DNA of 64,000 bases from DTPU01 sp963827855 (GCA_963827855.1 CAWHBY010000001.1:744001-808000); one strand, 5' to 3'. Counted from the stretch's first letter, positions 18,022 to 26,723 are shown. Numbers and translations: made by a program. The notes: a model not told the origin generated them from the letters alone.

Positions 18022-19281
18022 ATGAAGCACGACGTGGCGGACCTACAACTCGCCTCCAAGGGTAAGAAGCGGATCATCTGGGCCGACAACGACATGCCTG
18101 TCTTGGCTGCCATCCGGGCACGTTTTGAGAAGTCCAGGCCCTTGGCCGGCATACGGGTCTCTGCATGCCTGCACGTCACTGCCGAGACGGCGAACCTTAT
18201 GCGCACCCTCAAGGGTGGCGGTGCGGACGTGGTCCTGTGTGCCTCCAACCCTCTGAGCACGCAGGATGACGTGGCCGCGTCGCTCGTGCGGGATTTTCGT
18301 ATCCCCGTCTTCGCCATCCGCGGGGAGAACCGCAGCGTCTACTACAAGCACCTCAATGCCGCCATCGATCACAAGCCCATGGTGACCCTGGACGATGGGG
18401 CTGACCTTGTGCATGAACTGCACACCCATCGCAAGGCGGACAGCCATCGGATCATTGCCAGCATGGAGGAGACGACCACCGGCGTCGTCCGGCTGCGTGC
18501 CATGGCTGCCCAGGGGCTGCTGAAGTTCCCGGTGGTGGCCGTCAACGATGCAGACAGCAAGCACCTGTTCGACAACCGGTACGGGACTGGGCAATCCACT
18601 GTCGATGGCCTGGTCCGTGCGACGGACCTGCTGATCGCAGGGTCCAAGATCGTGGTGGCAGGGTACGGATGGTGCGGTCGCGGTTTTGCCATGCGGTCCA
18701 GGGGGATGGGCGCGATCGTGATCGTCACTGAGATCAATCCCATCCGGGCACTGGAGGCGGCCATGGACGGCTTCGAGGTCATGCCGATGGACAAGGCCGC
18801 CCGCATCGGTGACGTGTTTGTGACCCTGACGGGCAACAAGCACGTGATCCGGGCCGAGCACTTCCGCGTCATGAAGGACCGGGCCATGGTGGCCAACAGC
18901 GGCCACTTTGACGTGGAGATCGACATTCCGGCCCTGAGGAAGCTGAGCAAGAAGGTGAACCGCGATGTCCGAAGGTGCGTGGACGAGTATGTGCTCCGCA
19001 ATGGAAAACGGATCTACCTCCTGGCTGAGGGCCGGCTGATCAACCTGGCTGCAGCAGAGGGGCATCCCGCCTGCGTGATGGACATGAGCTTCGCGACACA
19101 GGCCCTTCAGGCGGAAGACGCGGTCAAGAAACGCGGGCGTCTGGCTGCCACCGTCCATGACGTGCCCGCTGAGATCGAACAGCGGGTCTGCAGGCTCAAG
19201 CTGGCGACCATGGGCCTCGGGGTCGATACCCTGACGCCCGAACAGGTGGAGTATCTGGCCAGCAGCGGCGAGGGGACCTAG
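18022..19281 (+). CDS. ahcY: S-adenosylhomocysteine hydrolase
   Basis: 419 residues, the length of the shorter bacterial/archaeal form. The enzyme splits S-adenosylhomocysteine to adenosine and homocysteine, with bound NAD, in the methyl cycle. Visible signatures: ASNPLSTQDDVAASLV, MEETTTGVVRL, the substrate/NAD region FDNRYGTGQSTVDG, the Rossmann motif GYGWCGRG near residue 215, TEINPIRALEAAMDGFEV, VTLTGNKHVI, NSGHFDVEID and the C-terminal NLAAAEGHP. All key segments appear intact. GGAAAGGA precedes ATG 18022 and a promoter sits close upstream. The downstream membrane gene follows within 78 nt and may be co-transcribed. Some thermophile and archaeal relatives of this short form prefer inosylhomocysteine; that cannot be excluded. 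Confidence 0.95.
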   Translation: MKHDVADLQLASKGKKRIIWADNDMPVLAAIRARFEKSRPLAGIRVSACLHVTAETANLMRTLKGGGADVVLCASNPLSTQDDVAASLVRDFRIPVFAIRGENRSVYYKHLNAAIDHKPMVTLDDGADLVHELHTHRKADSHRIIASMEETTTGVVRLRAMAAQGLLKFPVVAVNDADSKHLFDNRYGTGQSTVDGLVRATDLLIAGSKIVVAGYGWCGRGFAMRSRGMGAIVIVTEINPIRALEAAMDGFEVMPMDKAARIGDVFVTLTGNKHVIRAEHFRVMKDRAMVANSGHFDVEIDIPALRKLSKKVNRDVRRCVDEYVLRNGKRIYLLAEGRLINLAAAEGHPACVMDMSFATQALQAEDAVKKRGRLAATVHDVPAEIEQRVCRLKLATMGLGVDTLTPEQVEYLASSGEGT

Positions 19282-19359
19282 TCTGCATGGTTCACAGGGT
19301 TGTGGTGTGGACTGGTCCGCATTCCCGTGCGTCTGAGCCTTTTGGAGTCGAGAGCGGCC

Positions 19360-21264
19360 ATGGAACGGAATGAGGCCGAAAAGGCGTCAACGGTCGGCAA
19401 GACCTTCATGGCCGTGGGACCGACCCTGCACTACAGCCATCCCAACGTCCAGATCTTCTGGTTCCTGGCGGTCGTGGTCTTTGGCATGAGCTGCCTGCTG
19501 TGGTCCAAGCTCACGGCAGGGACGTTTGCCTCATTTGACCCCCAGCAGATCCTCTCGCTCGACACCTGGCGGCTGGACCGGTTCGTGACCTCCGGGGTCA
19601 GTATCTTCGAATACCCTTGGCAGATCCTGGTGCTGGGGCTCTTGATGGGCGTCCTGGCGGTAGGTCCCATCCTCATCGCCCAGTTGTTGAGTTTTCCCCA
19701 CAGCATCCCGTTCATCCTCGCCGTGCTGCTGTTGGCCAACCTGCCGGGCCTGGCGGCCAGCCTCGTGCTGAGCTGCGTGGGCGTGGCCTGCCGGCCACTC
19801 CGGTTCCGCTCCAGGATCATCGCTATTGCCCTGTGCATGGCGCCCCAGGTCGTGTACTGGGGCCTCTTTGGATCTGAAAGGGGCACCGAGCCTGTCCTGT
19901 GGGGCGTCTCCTTTGCCCCTTGGGTGGCTGCCTGGCTGGTGGGCCTGGCCGTGAGCGGCATCGTCCTGGCGATCGGCCACTACACGCGGTACAAGCCCGG
20001 CATCGTGGTGTCGGTCCTGGCAGGCGTATGGGTTCTGACGATCGTCGTCTTCGAGTCGACCATCGGACTGAACGAGCTGGCATACCAGCTCCACGTGGTC
20101 CGCAATGACCCCGACCGCACGCCCGAGTTCCGCGACCATCTCATCACCAGACCGTTGGACCGGACCATCACGGATCCGGCCATCCGGAAGTACCTGGCCG
20201 GGTACTTCTACCCCACGGAGCCGATCCCTCTGCGAGAGGCGCTCAAGAAGGAATGCCAGGAGCAGTTGCGAAGCGAGCACTGGCCGGGTTGGTTTCGCGT
20301 GCCCAAGGAGCTGAACTACCAGGAGAAACGCCAGTGGCTCGATGAGCAATACGATCTGTTCATCTATCCGGTCAGGCCCTGGTGGATGCCGCAGTTCATA
20401 CATCAGCGGATCCTCGACCGACGAACCAGCGGCCACCGGATGGCCGTGGCCTTGTACTACAAGGCCTTGCTGGGCGAATACACGCCCGACCTGGTCATGC
20501 TGGGCAGGGAAGAGGTCCTCCACTTCTACCACGACTACCCGCAGGACCGCTCCCGTGAGATCTGGTATCAGCTCTACTCGAACTTCAGCGTCAGCCCGGA
20601 ATCGATGGAGGCCCGCTGGCGGATCGCCAGACGCTTGGCCGGAAAGCCCAACTTTGAGCTGGCGTGGAGCCTGGCAGGAGAGGCCCAGGGCCTGGTTCGA
20701 GAGCAGCTCAACAGGAAGGCCCCCCAGGATGTACCCAGTGACCTGCGGAGGCTGTTCCATCCCCCGGCTGCGTCGGTCATGACCGAGAATCGCCTCAAAG
20801 AGCTCCAGGGGCGGCTGGATCGGCTGTGCAGTCTGATTGGACGTGAGAATCGTGCGGGCGGCGAAAAATCGGAGACTCGGTTGGCCGAGTTCGTCATGCT
20901 CAACCCCCACTCCCTGGAGTACCCCGCGGCGCTGGCAGCCCTGCTGACCGGCATGCCGGAGGATGACCCCTTGCGGGACAATGTGCTGCTGGCTCAGGCC
21001 CTGACATTGGCGGATGCGCAGGCCTGTGCCGAGAAGCTTGCGGAGGTCCATCGCCGGTATCCACAGACCGATGGCGGCAAGGAGGCCCTCTATGAGCTGG
21101 CCCGGCTCAAGATCCGGCTCTACCAGGGCGAGACGGGCGCCCCATCCAGAAAGGTCCTTCTGGCAGAGGCCCGCTCCACCCTGAATCAGATCATGACCCA
21201 ATATCCGGGCCATTTCCTGGCCGAAGAGGCCAAGCAGAATCTCCAGACCCTGCCTACTGACTAG
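19360..21264 (+). CDS. Polytopic membrane protein with tetratricopeptide-like C-terminal half
   Basis: About 634 residues. Six hydrophobic segments occur in the first 250 residues (for example FWFLAVVVFGMSCLLW, ILVLGLLMGVLAVGPILIAQLL, GIVVSVLAGVWVLTIVVF). The C-terminal half is soluble and helical; its last 150 residues (DNVLLAQALTLADAQACAEKLAEVH, then KEALYELARLKIRLYQGE and AEEAKQNLQTLP) resemble TPR/YfgC-type helical repeats. ATG 19360 is preferred (GGAG at 19344-19347); an upstream in-frame TTG at 19300 has no site. No catalytic motif is recognised. It could scaffold an envelope complex; the function is unknown. Confidence 0.75.
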   Translation: MERNEAEKASTVGKTFMAVGPTLHYSHPNVQIFWFLAVVVFGMSCLLWSKLTAGTFASFDPQQILSLDTWRLDRFVTSGVSIFEYPWQILVLGLLMGVLAVGPILIAQLLSFPHSIPFILAVLLLANLPGLAASLVLSCVGVACRPLRFRSRIIAIALCMAPQVVYWGLFGSERGTEPVLWGVSFAPWVAAWLVGLAVSGIVLAIGHYTRYKPGIVVSVLAGVWVLTIVVFESTIGLNELAYQLHVVRNDPDRTPEFRDHLITRPLDRTITDPAIRKYLAGYFYPTEPIPLREALKKECQEQLRSEHWPGWFRVPKELNYQEKRQWLDEQYDLFIYPVRPWWMPQFIHQRILDRRTSGHRMAVALYYKALLGEYTPDLVMLGREEVLHFYHDYPQDRSREIWYQLYSNFSVSPESMEARWRIARRLAGKPNFELAWSLAGEAQGLVREQLNRKAPQDVPSDLRRLFHPPAASVMTENRLKELQGRLDRLCSLIGRENRAGGEKSETRLAEFVMLNPHSLEYPAALAALLTGMPEDDPLRDNVLLAQALTLADAQACAEKLAEVHRRYPQTDGGKEALYELARLKIRLYQGETGAPSRKVLLAEARSTLNQIMTQYPGHFLAEEAKQNLQTLPTD

Positions 21265-21336
21265 GAAGCAAGAGGCAAGATGCAAGAAGTAAGCAGTAAG
21301 ACGTGAGCTTTCCTCTTACCTCTTGGCTCTCTGTCC
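21263..21336. repeat. Degenerate AAGCAAGA / AAGTAAG word tract with opposed arm
   Basis: The purine-rich words GGAAGCAAGAGGCAAGATGC and AAGAAGTAAGCAGTAAG are followed by the opposed arm TTCCTCTTACCTCTTGGCTC, so the two can pair imperfectly. It lies between convergent genes and probably ends transcription of one or both. Confidence 0.55.
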
Positions 21337-21804
21337 CTAAGCGAAGAGGAACTCCGCAAGCTCTTGCGGTTCGAGGCGGAATTCTGCGCCCTTGCCTTCG
21401 AAGAAGCTGTGTTCCAGGATCAGGTGGATGTTGAGGTCCGTCCATCGGATCGTCCGGCCGGTAGAGGACTGCCTGACCAGGGTCAGACGCTTGTCGAATC
21501 GGCCCCCGTGCGGCCAGGGGCACAAGATCAGACCTTTCCACTCATCGCACCAGGCCACCAGGCCCTCGCCGATGGCGACCTCGGCCCCCAGGCCTGCCTT
21601 CGCCCGGTCAGTCACCTCCTGCATCCGCCGGCCCAGTTTCTGGGCGGTCAGGCAGTGTTTGGATAGGAGAGCCAGGTCATCCGCAATGATGCGGTCCAGG
21701 CTGCGAACGTCCGCTGCCAGGAAACCTCCTGCCACGGTCTTGGAGGACCGCAGGGTCTGTTCCAGACCTTGCACGTCGAAGGATGGACTAGAGGAATTTG
21801 TCAT
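21337..21804 (-). CDS. Conserved-looking protein of unknown function, last gene of the PerR operon
   Basis: 155 residues; its ATG overlaps the end of the upstream reductase gene by 17 nt, so translation is probably coupled. The C-terminal half has a dense set of possible metal ligands and aromatic residues: LILCPWPHGGRFDK, RWTDLNIHLILEHSFFEGKG, then FRLEPQELAEFL. The Cys, the four His residues and the FFEGKG segment look like conserved positions of a small domain rather than random sequence. There is no signal peptide or membrane helix. I cannot name a family. Its place at the end of an operon for oxygen and peroxide defence suggests a role in redox or iron handling. Confidence 0.7.
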   Translation of the reverse strand: MTNSSSPSFDVQGLEQTLRSSKTVAGGFLAADVRSLDRIIADDLALLSKHCLTAQKLGRRMQEVTDRAKAGLGAEVAIGEGLVAWCDEWKGLILCPWPHGGRFDKRLTLVRQSSTGRTIRWTDLNIHLILEHSFFEGKGAEFRLEPQELAEFLFA

Positions 21805-22795
21805 AGTAGATCCTATCCTGGGCGATCCGCAGCCGGGCGAGGACGCCCAGAGATGCGTCGATCATGGCCGGAGGGCCGCAGAGGTAACCTTCGTACCCCG
21901 CGAGACTCGAGTAGGTCCTCTGGACCGCCTCCGTGACCAGGCCGGTCTGGCCGGTCCAGCCTGATTCGTCGCCGTCCTTGGCCACCACGGGCACGAACCT
22001 GAAGCCAGGCAGCCTGGCTTCGAATCGCCGCATCTCGTCGAGCAGATACAGGTCTTTGGATCGATTGCCGCCGAAGAACAGGGTGGCCTTTCGGTCGGAC
22101 CGCGTGTTGGCCATGTGGTGCAGGATCGAGACAAAGGGAGCCATGCCCGACCCGCCTGCCACGAAGATCATGGGGGCATTGCTGTCCGACAACCGGAAGT
22201 CGCCGTGGGGACCACTGAAGGTCACGGGATCCCCGACCTTCAGCCCCTCGAAGCAGTAGGTCGTGCAGATCCCTTTGGGCACGCGGCGCATGATCAACTC
22301 GACTGCGTGCGATTGGGTGGGATCCGAGGCGATGGAGTACTCGCGGGAGACCTCCTCGGGGCTTCCCGGGTAGGGGGGGCAGCGGAATTGGATGTACTGG
22401 CCTGGGACGAAGGAGATCGTAGGGGGGGCCTGGAGTTCCAGCCGCAGCCGCCGAACGTCGTGGTTCAGGTCTTCGATCCCCGAACAGACGGCCTTGAACT
22501 GGCCCTTCTTCAGGACGTCGGCCGATACTTCGATGGAGAGGTCTGACTCGACGATGATCTGGCAGGCCAGGCGCCATCCCTGGCGGAGCAGATCCTCGCC
22601 GAGACGCTTGGTTTCTCGCTCGGCGGCCGGACCGCCGCCTTGTCGGACCTTCACCCTGCACAGGCCGCAGAATCCCCGGCCGCCGCAGGCGGTGGCCAGA
22701 AAGATTCTCTGGTCTGCCAGGGTCGCCAGCAGAGACTTGCCTGTGTGGACCTGGAGCTTCCTCTCGGCGTTGATCTCAATGTTGCAGGTGCCCAT
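21788..22795 (-). CDS. 2Fe-2S ferredoxin / FAD / NAD reductase (NqrF-like soluble oxidoreductase)
   Basis: 335 residues. An N-terminal plant-type ferredoxin domain has its four cluster cysteines at C37, C43, C46 and C78 (ACGGRGFCGLC then RLACQ). The ferredoxin-reductase-like FAD domain shows REYSIAS, and the NAD domain GGSGMAPFVSIL and YLCGPPAMI. The order is that of NqrF and of phenol- or methane-monooxygenase reductases, but the N-terminal membrane helix of NqrF is absent, so it should be soluble. It would pass electrons from NADH to a partner. The neighbours (flavodiiron protein, superoxide reductase, rubrerythrin) all need such electrons and no separate rubredoxin reductase is seen, so it may serve them. 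It starts 26 nt after the ferritin-like gene. Confidence 0.85.
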   Translation of the reverse strand: MGTCNIEINAERKLQVHTGKSLLATLADQRIFLATACGGRGFCGLCRVKVRQGGGPAAERETKRLGEDLLRQGWRLACQIIVESDLSIEVSADVLKKGQFKAVCSGIEDLNHDVRRLRLELQAPPTISFVPGQYIQFRCPPYPGSPEEVSREYSIASDPTQSHAVELIMRRVPKGICTTYCFEGLKVGDPVTFSGPHGDFRLSDSNAPMIFVAGGSGMAPFVSILHHMANTRSDRKATLFFGGNRSKDLYLLDEMRRFEARLPGFRFVPVVAKDGDESGWTGQTGLVTEAVQRTYSSLAGYEGYLCGPPAMIDASLGVLARLRIAQDRIYYDKFL

Positions 22796-22820
22796 GCAGA
22801 GGGGGCCTCACTCCTTCCCA

Positions 22821-23309
22821 TCACAGGGTCATCAGCCGATTCTGCAGTACCGCGACGTGGCCCATCTCCTCGCCGATGATTTTGTCGACCTGCTTTCTGG
22901 CTCGGTCGTTGTCCACCAGTGTCTTGAGGCCCACGTAGAAGACCACACTGTTCCGCTCCGCGTTGAGGGCGATGCTGAGGACGTCCAGAAGGGTCTCCTT
23001 TCCCGTCAGCTTGAGGCTGGGTCCAATCTTGCCCTCAAAGCCCTTGGCATCGGCCATGGCCTGCAGGTAGAGCGTCCTCTCGTCGAACGGATCGAACACG
23101 GTAGGGGTCCTGTCCTGGTCGGCGAGCTCTCTTCGCATGTTCTGGAAGACGGTCAGGTGTCCATCCTCCATGGCAGCCAGGTCTCGAAAGAACTTCTGCG
23201 TCTGGACATCCTTGGCCTTCGCTGTCGCCTCGCGGTAAAAGGCGGCGCCATTGCGCTCGATCTCCTCGGCCATCTCGAAGATCTCATCGGCATTGAACGT
23301 GATGCTCAC
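22821..23309 (-). CDS. Ferritin-like / rubrerythrin-family diiron protein without rubredoxin domain
   Basis: 162 residues forming a four-helix bundle. Two pairs of diiron ligand motifs are visible: EIERNGAAFYREA with MEDGH in the first half, and LNAERNSVVFY with EEMGH in the second. There is no CxxC rubredoxin tail, unlike the rubrerythrin upstream. The start is GTG 23309 with GGAGG five bases before it. It lies 11 nt after the ferritin gene. Likely role: peroxide reduction or ferroxidase activity in the cytoplasm. The inserted middle segment (TVFDPFDERTLYLQAMADAKGF) is typical of the ferritin-like proteins of anaerobes. Confidence 0.85.
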   Translation of the reverse strand: MSITFNADEIFEMAEEIERNGAAFYREATAKAKDVQTQKFFRDLAAMEDGHLTVFQNMRRELADQDRTPTVFDPFDERTLYLQAMADAKGFEGKIGPSLKLTGKETLLDVLSIALNAERNSVVFYVGLKTLVDNDRARKQVDKIIGEEMGHVAVLQNRLMTL

Positions 23310-23320
23310 GGCGGGCCTCC

Positions 23321-23815
23321 TTATTCACTTCCGCGTTTACCCATTTCCTTATCCAGCATCAACAGTGCCCCCTTGGAGTCGCCCGCCATCTCCAGCCTCT
23401 GCAGGATCTCCTGTGCGTTGGCCTCTTCCTCCACCTGCTCGGTCACGAACCACTGCAGGAAGATGGCCGCCGCATAGTCCTTCTCCGTATGAGCCAGGGC
23501 CATGAGGTTGTGGATCAGGCCTGTGACCTCCTGCTCATGCTTGAGGACGTCCTTGAACATCCCCATCACGCTCGACCACTGGGTCGGCGGTGCCTCGATC
23601 GCCTTCAGGGTCACCACCCCTCCCCGCTCGATGAGCTGGCCGTAGAACTTCTTGGCGTGGCCCAGCTCCTCACCCGCCTGCACCTGCATCCAGTGGGCAA
23701 AGCCATGCAGGCCTTGGATCTCTAGGGCCGCGGACATCGACCAGTACAGGTAGGCCGAGTACGTCTCTGCGTTGATCTGGCCGTTGAAGGCCGTCTGCAT
23801 CTTCTTGTTGATCAT
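23321..23815 (-). CDS. Non-haem bacterial ferritin
   Basis: 164 residues, the usual FtnA size. Ferroxidase ligands are recognisable in INAETYSAYLY (Glu17) and GEELGHA (Glu50, His53), and later in EQEVTGLIHNL and TEQVEEEANAQ. It would oxidise Fe(II) and store it as a mineral core inside a 24-mer, limiting Fenton chemistry. ATG 23815 is chosen because AAAGGA lies upstream; the frame extends to 23965 but there overlaps the superoxide reductase gene and is not protein-like. It begins 8 nt after dfx, so it belongs to the same transcript. No haem-ligand Met at the bacterioferritin position is evident. Confidence 0.92.
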   Translation of the reverse strand: MINKKMQTAFNGQINAETYSAYLYWSMSAALEIQGLHGFAHWMQVQAGEELGHAKKFYGQLIERGGVVTLKAIEAPPTQWSSVMGMFKDVLKHEQEVTGLIHNLMALAHTEKDYAAAIFLQWFVTEQVEEEANAQEILQRLEMAGDSKGALLMLDKEMGKRGSE

Positions 23816-23823
23816 GGTATCGT

Positions 23824-24198
23824 CTATCCTTTCCAGAGGCCGTGAAGGTTGCAGTACTCGCGGGCGGTGACGGCCTTGGCCTCGGTCTGGAAGACCGCCT
23901 CTGCAGGCTGTCCGGGCTTGAGGAACGCCCTGCAGACCCTGCCGTCCGCAATTAGCTCGATCCACTCGATGTAGTGTTTTTCTTCCATGGGGTGGGGGAT
24001 GGACCCAACCTTGACTTTGTAGCCGCCGGCGATCTTCTCGATGACCGGGACATGTTTCTCTTTGGAGGCATCCACGGTGTTCTCTTGAACGAGCTGCATG
24101 GGCTCGCCGCAGCAGACCAGTTCCCCGCCGCCCACGTGGAGGACCTCAACGATGTTCCCACAGTTTCGACACTTGTACACCTGCATAGCGGCTGTCAT
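23824..24198 (-). CDS. dfx: Desulfoferrodoxin (2Fe superoxide reductase)
   Basis: 124 residues, full-length class I form. Centre I (desulforedoxin-type) has C10, C13, C29 and C30. Centre II, the catalytic square-pyramidal iron, has H49, H69, H75, C116 and H119, with the EKHVP loop (E47, K48) intact. The enzyme reduces superoxide to hydrogen peroxide without making oxygen, as suits anaerobes. Electrons usually come from rubredoxin; here the 2Fe-2S reductase downstream is a candidate donor. It lies between the flavodiiron gene (38 nt upstream) and ferritin (8 nt downstream). The start could also be Met5, which lies at the usual N-terminus (MQVYKC). Confidence 0.95.
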   Translation of the reverse strand: MTAAMQVYKCRNCGNIVEVLHVGGGELVCCGEPMQLVQENTVDASKEKHVPVIEKIAGGYKVKVGSIPHPMEEKHYIEWIELIADGRVCRAFLKPGQPAEAVFQTEAKAVTAREYCNLHGLWKG

Positions 24199-24235
24199 AC
24201 CCTATCCCTTTCCAGTGCTGTCGCTACATCTGCTT

Positions 24236-25417
24236 CTACTTGACGATGCCTGCCTGCTTGTGCTTGGCCAGGATCTGGTCGGCCAGGCCGTCCAAGGCCG
24301 CATAGTCCTCGTGCCGGGGCTGGCCCTTGATCATGACCGGAGAGAGGATTTCGACCTTGAGGTTCGGGATCATGCCGGCCAGTTGCTCGGCAGCCTTTCC
24401 AGCCCAGCCATACGACCCGATGATCGAGGCGAAGCGGGTCTTGGGCTTCAGGGCATTGGCCAGGATCGCCGCGTACGCGACCGACGGATGGGGGCTGGTC
24501 AGGACCGTCGGGCAGCCCAACACGACAGTGGCTGCGTCCACCAGGGCCATGGCCAGCTCGCCGATGTCCGTGCGGCTCAGGTTGAAGGGCTTGACCGTGA
24601 TCCCCCGGTCGGCCAGGGCATCGACCAGGTGTTCAACCATCAAGTGCGTGCTGCCGTGCATCGAGATGTACGGCACGACCACCTCGTTCTTCACGTCATC
24701 ACTGACCCACTCCTTGTAGGCGTCGACGATCAGCTTCGGCTGGTCATAGACGGGTCCATGGCTGGGCGCGATCATGTCGATGGACAGGGGGGCCAGCCTC
24801 TCAAGATTCTTCCGGATGGGCCCCCTGAAGGGCATCATGATCTCCGCGTAGTATCGCTTGGCGGCCTCGTGGACCTTGGGCCAGTCATCGACGAACAGGC
24901 TGGAGGTCGCCAGGTGCGAGCCGAAGAAGTCGCAGGGCGCCAGCACGCGGTCCTCCTGGATATAGGTGGCGAAGGTCTCGGGCCAGTGAACCCAGGGGAC
25001 ATAGATGAACTGGAGCGTCTTGTCGCCCAGTGAGATCGTTTCGTTGTCCTGGATGGTGACAAAACGACCCTCATCGACGTGTAGATGCGTGATCAGGAGG
25101 TCCTTGCACTTCGGATTGACCACGACCTTCGCCTCTGGATAGAGTGTCAGGACGTCCGGAATAGAGCCTGAGTGGTCCTGCTCGCCATGGTGGGCCACGA
25201 TGTAATCCAGCCGATCGATGCCCAGGCCGGCCAGATTGCGCAGGAGGACCTCGGTCATGGCCGGATCCACGGTATCCAGCAGGGCGGTCTTGTTACTGCC
25301 CCGGACCACGTAGGCGTTGTAGCTGGTGCCGTCTGGGAGGGGGATGAGCTCGTCGAACAAACGGCGGTCCCAGTCTCTGGCGCCCACCTCATGGATTCCC
25401 GGTTTCAACTGTCTCAT
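24236..25417 (-). CDS. fprA: Flavodiiron protein (A-type; O2 or NO reductase)
   Basis: 393 residues: metallo-beta-lactamase-like diiron domain (1-250) followed by a flavodoxin-like FMN domain. All diiron ligands are present: H77, E79, D81 and H82 (HHGEQDHSGS), H144 (PWVHWPE), D163 and H220 (APSHGPVY). Such enzymes reduce oxygen to water or nitric oxide to nitrous oxide in the cytoplasm, with electrons from rubredoxin or a flavin reductase. The FMN loop reads SMHGSTHLM, a slightly unusual version of the common SMWxST. GAGGAAGG precedes the start. In the PerR operon between tpx and dfx, it would remove oxygen itself while its neighbours remove the reduced forms. Confidence 0.95.
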   Translation of the reverse strand: MRQLKPGIHEVGARDWDRRLFDELIPLPDGTSYNAYVVRGSNKTALLDTVDPAMTEVLLRNLAGLGIDRLDYIVAHHGEQDHSGSIPDVLTLYPEAKVVVNPKCKDLLITHLHVDEGRFVTIQDNETISLGDKTLQFIYVPWVHWPETFATYIQEDRVLAPCDFFGSHLATSSLFVDDWPKVHEAAKRYYAEIMMPFRGPIRKNLERLAPLSIDMIAPSHGPVYDQPKLIVDAYKEWVSDDVKNEVVVPYISMHGSTHLMVEHLVDALADRGITVKPFNLSRTDIGELAMALVDAATVVLGCPTVLTSPHPSVAYAAILANALKPKTRFASIIGSYGWAGKAAEQLAGMIPNLKVEILSPVMIKGQPRHEDYAALDGLADQILAKHKQAGIVK

Positions 25418-25478
25418 ACGATGCCTTCCTCAATGTTGATGGTTTGCGGCCGCCGGGCCGGACCGGAGCAGCCCGGAC

Positions 25479-25994
25479 CTAAAGGAGTCTCTTGGCCGCC
25501 TCCAATGCGGGGGCGTAGTCCGGTTCGTGCGTCATCTCATTGACGATCTGTATATAGCGGATTGCGCCTTGCCTGTCTACCACGAAAACCGAGCGTCCCT
25601 CCAGCCTCAGCTCCTTAATGAGGACGCCATAGGCCTGTCCGAATGAGGCTTCTCGGTAGTCCGAGAGCGTCACCACGTTCCTGAGCCCGGAGGTCCCGCA
25701 CCACCGCTTCTGGGCAAAGGGCAGGTCCATGCTGACCGTGACCACGACCACGTCCGGTCCCAGGGCCTGGGCCTGCTCGTTGAACTTGCGGGTCTGTATG
25801 TCGCACACGGCCGTATCCAGCGAGGGAACTGCCGAGAAGACTACCACCTTGCCCTTGTAGGAAGAGAGGCTGACCTCGGACAGGTCATTGGCCACCAGCT
25901 TGGCGTCGGGCGCACGGTCTCCCACCTTGAGGGTGGGCCCCACCAGCGTCAGGGGGGACCCTTTGAATGTCACTATCCCTGTTTTTTCGGCCAT
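25479..25994 (-). CDS. tpx: Thiol peroxidase Tpx (possible alternative lipoprotein form)
   Basis: 171 residues from ATG 25994, the normal Tpx size, beginning MAEKTGIVTFKGSPLTLVG like E. coli Tpx. The peroxidatic cysteine is C64 (SLDTAVCD) and the resolving cysteine C99 (FAQKRWCG), so it is an atypical 2-Cys peroxiredoxin that reduces hydroperoxides. AAAGGAGT lies six bases before this ATG. Oddly, the frame continues upstream without a stop to another ATG at 26078, which would add MKKMLTIGFLVILAAAAGC, a convincing lipoprotein signal with its acceptor Cys. The gene may therefore make a cytoplasmic and a membrane-anchored form. It lies in the PerR operon after rubrerythrin. Confidence 0.92.
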   Translation of the reverse strand: MAEKTGIVTFKGSPLTLVGPTLKVGDRAPDAKLVANDLSEVSLSSYKGKVVVFSAVPSLDTAVCDIQTRKFNEQAQALGPDVVVVTVSMDLPFAQKRWCGTSGLRNVVTLSDYREASFGQAYGVLIKELRLEGRSVFVVDRQGAIRYIQIVNEMTHEPDYAPALEAAKRLL

Positions 25995-26150
25995 GACTGT
26001 ACTCCTTTCCTCTAGCTTGCGGCAGCCCGCTGCGGCCGCCAGGATCACCAAGAATCCTATGGTGAGCATCTTCTTCATGGTTCGTATCCACCGCCTTGCC
26101 CCACCCGATCCCGTCTCGGCAGGGCCCGGCCGTGGGTCCTTGACCCACAA

Positions 26151-26723
26151 TCAGTAGTTTACCGCATCCAGCTCAAAGTACGCCTGCGGATGCTGGCACG
26201 CGGGACAGACCTTCAGGGCAGCAGGGCCTTCATGCACGTATCCGCACTTGCGGCAGACCCAGCGGACCGGCTTGTCCTTCTTGAAGACCTTTCCTTCTTC
26301 CACGTTCTTGGCGAGCGCCACGTACCGGGCCTCGTGACGGGTCTCTGCCACGGCAATCAGGCTGAACAGGGCCGCTGCCTGCTTGAAGCCCTCCTTCTCT
26401 GCGGTCTTGGCGAAGTCCGGGTACATCTGGGTATTCTCATACCGCTCGCCTGCTGCAGAGGCCTTGAGGTTCTCCAGGGTCGTGCCGATGACACCCGCAG
26501 GAAACGCCGCGCTGACCTCGACCTCGCCGCCCTCGAGCAACTGGAACAACTGCTTGGCGTGCTGGCTCTCCTGGTCCGCAGTCTCAGCGAAGATCGCGCC
26601 GATTTGCTCATAGCCCTCCTTTTGGGCCTGCTTGGCAAAGTAGGTGTAGCGGTTCCGGGCCTGGGATTCACCTGCAAACGCGGTGAGGATATTCTTCTCG
26701 GTCTGGCTTCCCTTAATGCTCAT
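26151..26723 (-). CDS. rbr: Rubrerythrin
   Basis: 190 residues: diiron four-helix domain (FAGESQARNRY, ETADQESQHA, then ERYENTQMYPDFAKTAEKEG and AVAETRHEARY) and a C-terminal rubredoxin-like domain with CRKCGY and CPACQH. It reduces hydrogen peroxide with electrons that enter through the FeS4 site. CAAAGGAG precedes ATG 26723; a longer reading to 26774 lies inside perR. The start overlaps the end of perR by 11 nt, so the two are translationally coupled, and PerR-rubrerythrin pairing is common in anaerobes. Confidence 0.95.
   Translation of the reverse strand: MSIKGSQTEKNILTAFAGESQARNRYTYFAKQAQKEGYEQIGAIFAETADQESQHAKQLFQLLEGGEVEVSAAFPAGVIGTTLENLKASAAGERYENTQMYPDFAKTAEKEGFKQAAALFSLIAVAETRHEARYVALAKNVEEGKVFKKDKPVRWVCRKCGYVHEGPAALKVCPACQHPQAYFELDAVNY

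Noticed and set aside
19531..21285. 584-codon minus-strand frame opposite the membrane protein gene
   Set aside because: Gln/His/Arg-rich shadow of GC-rich coding sequence with no domain; the plus frame has six membrane helices and a proper start.
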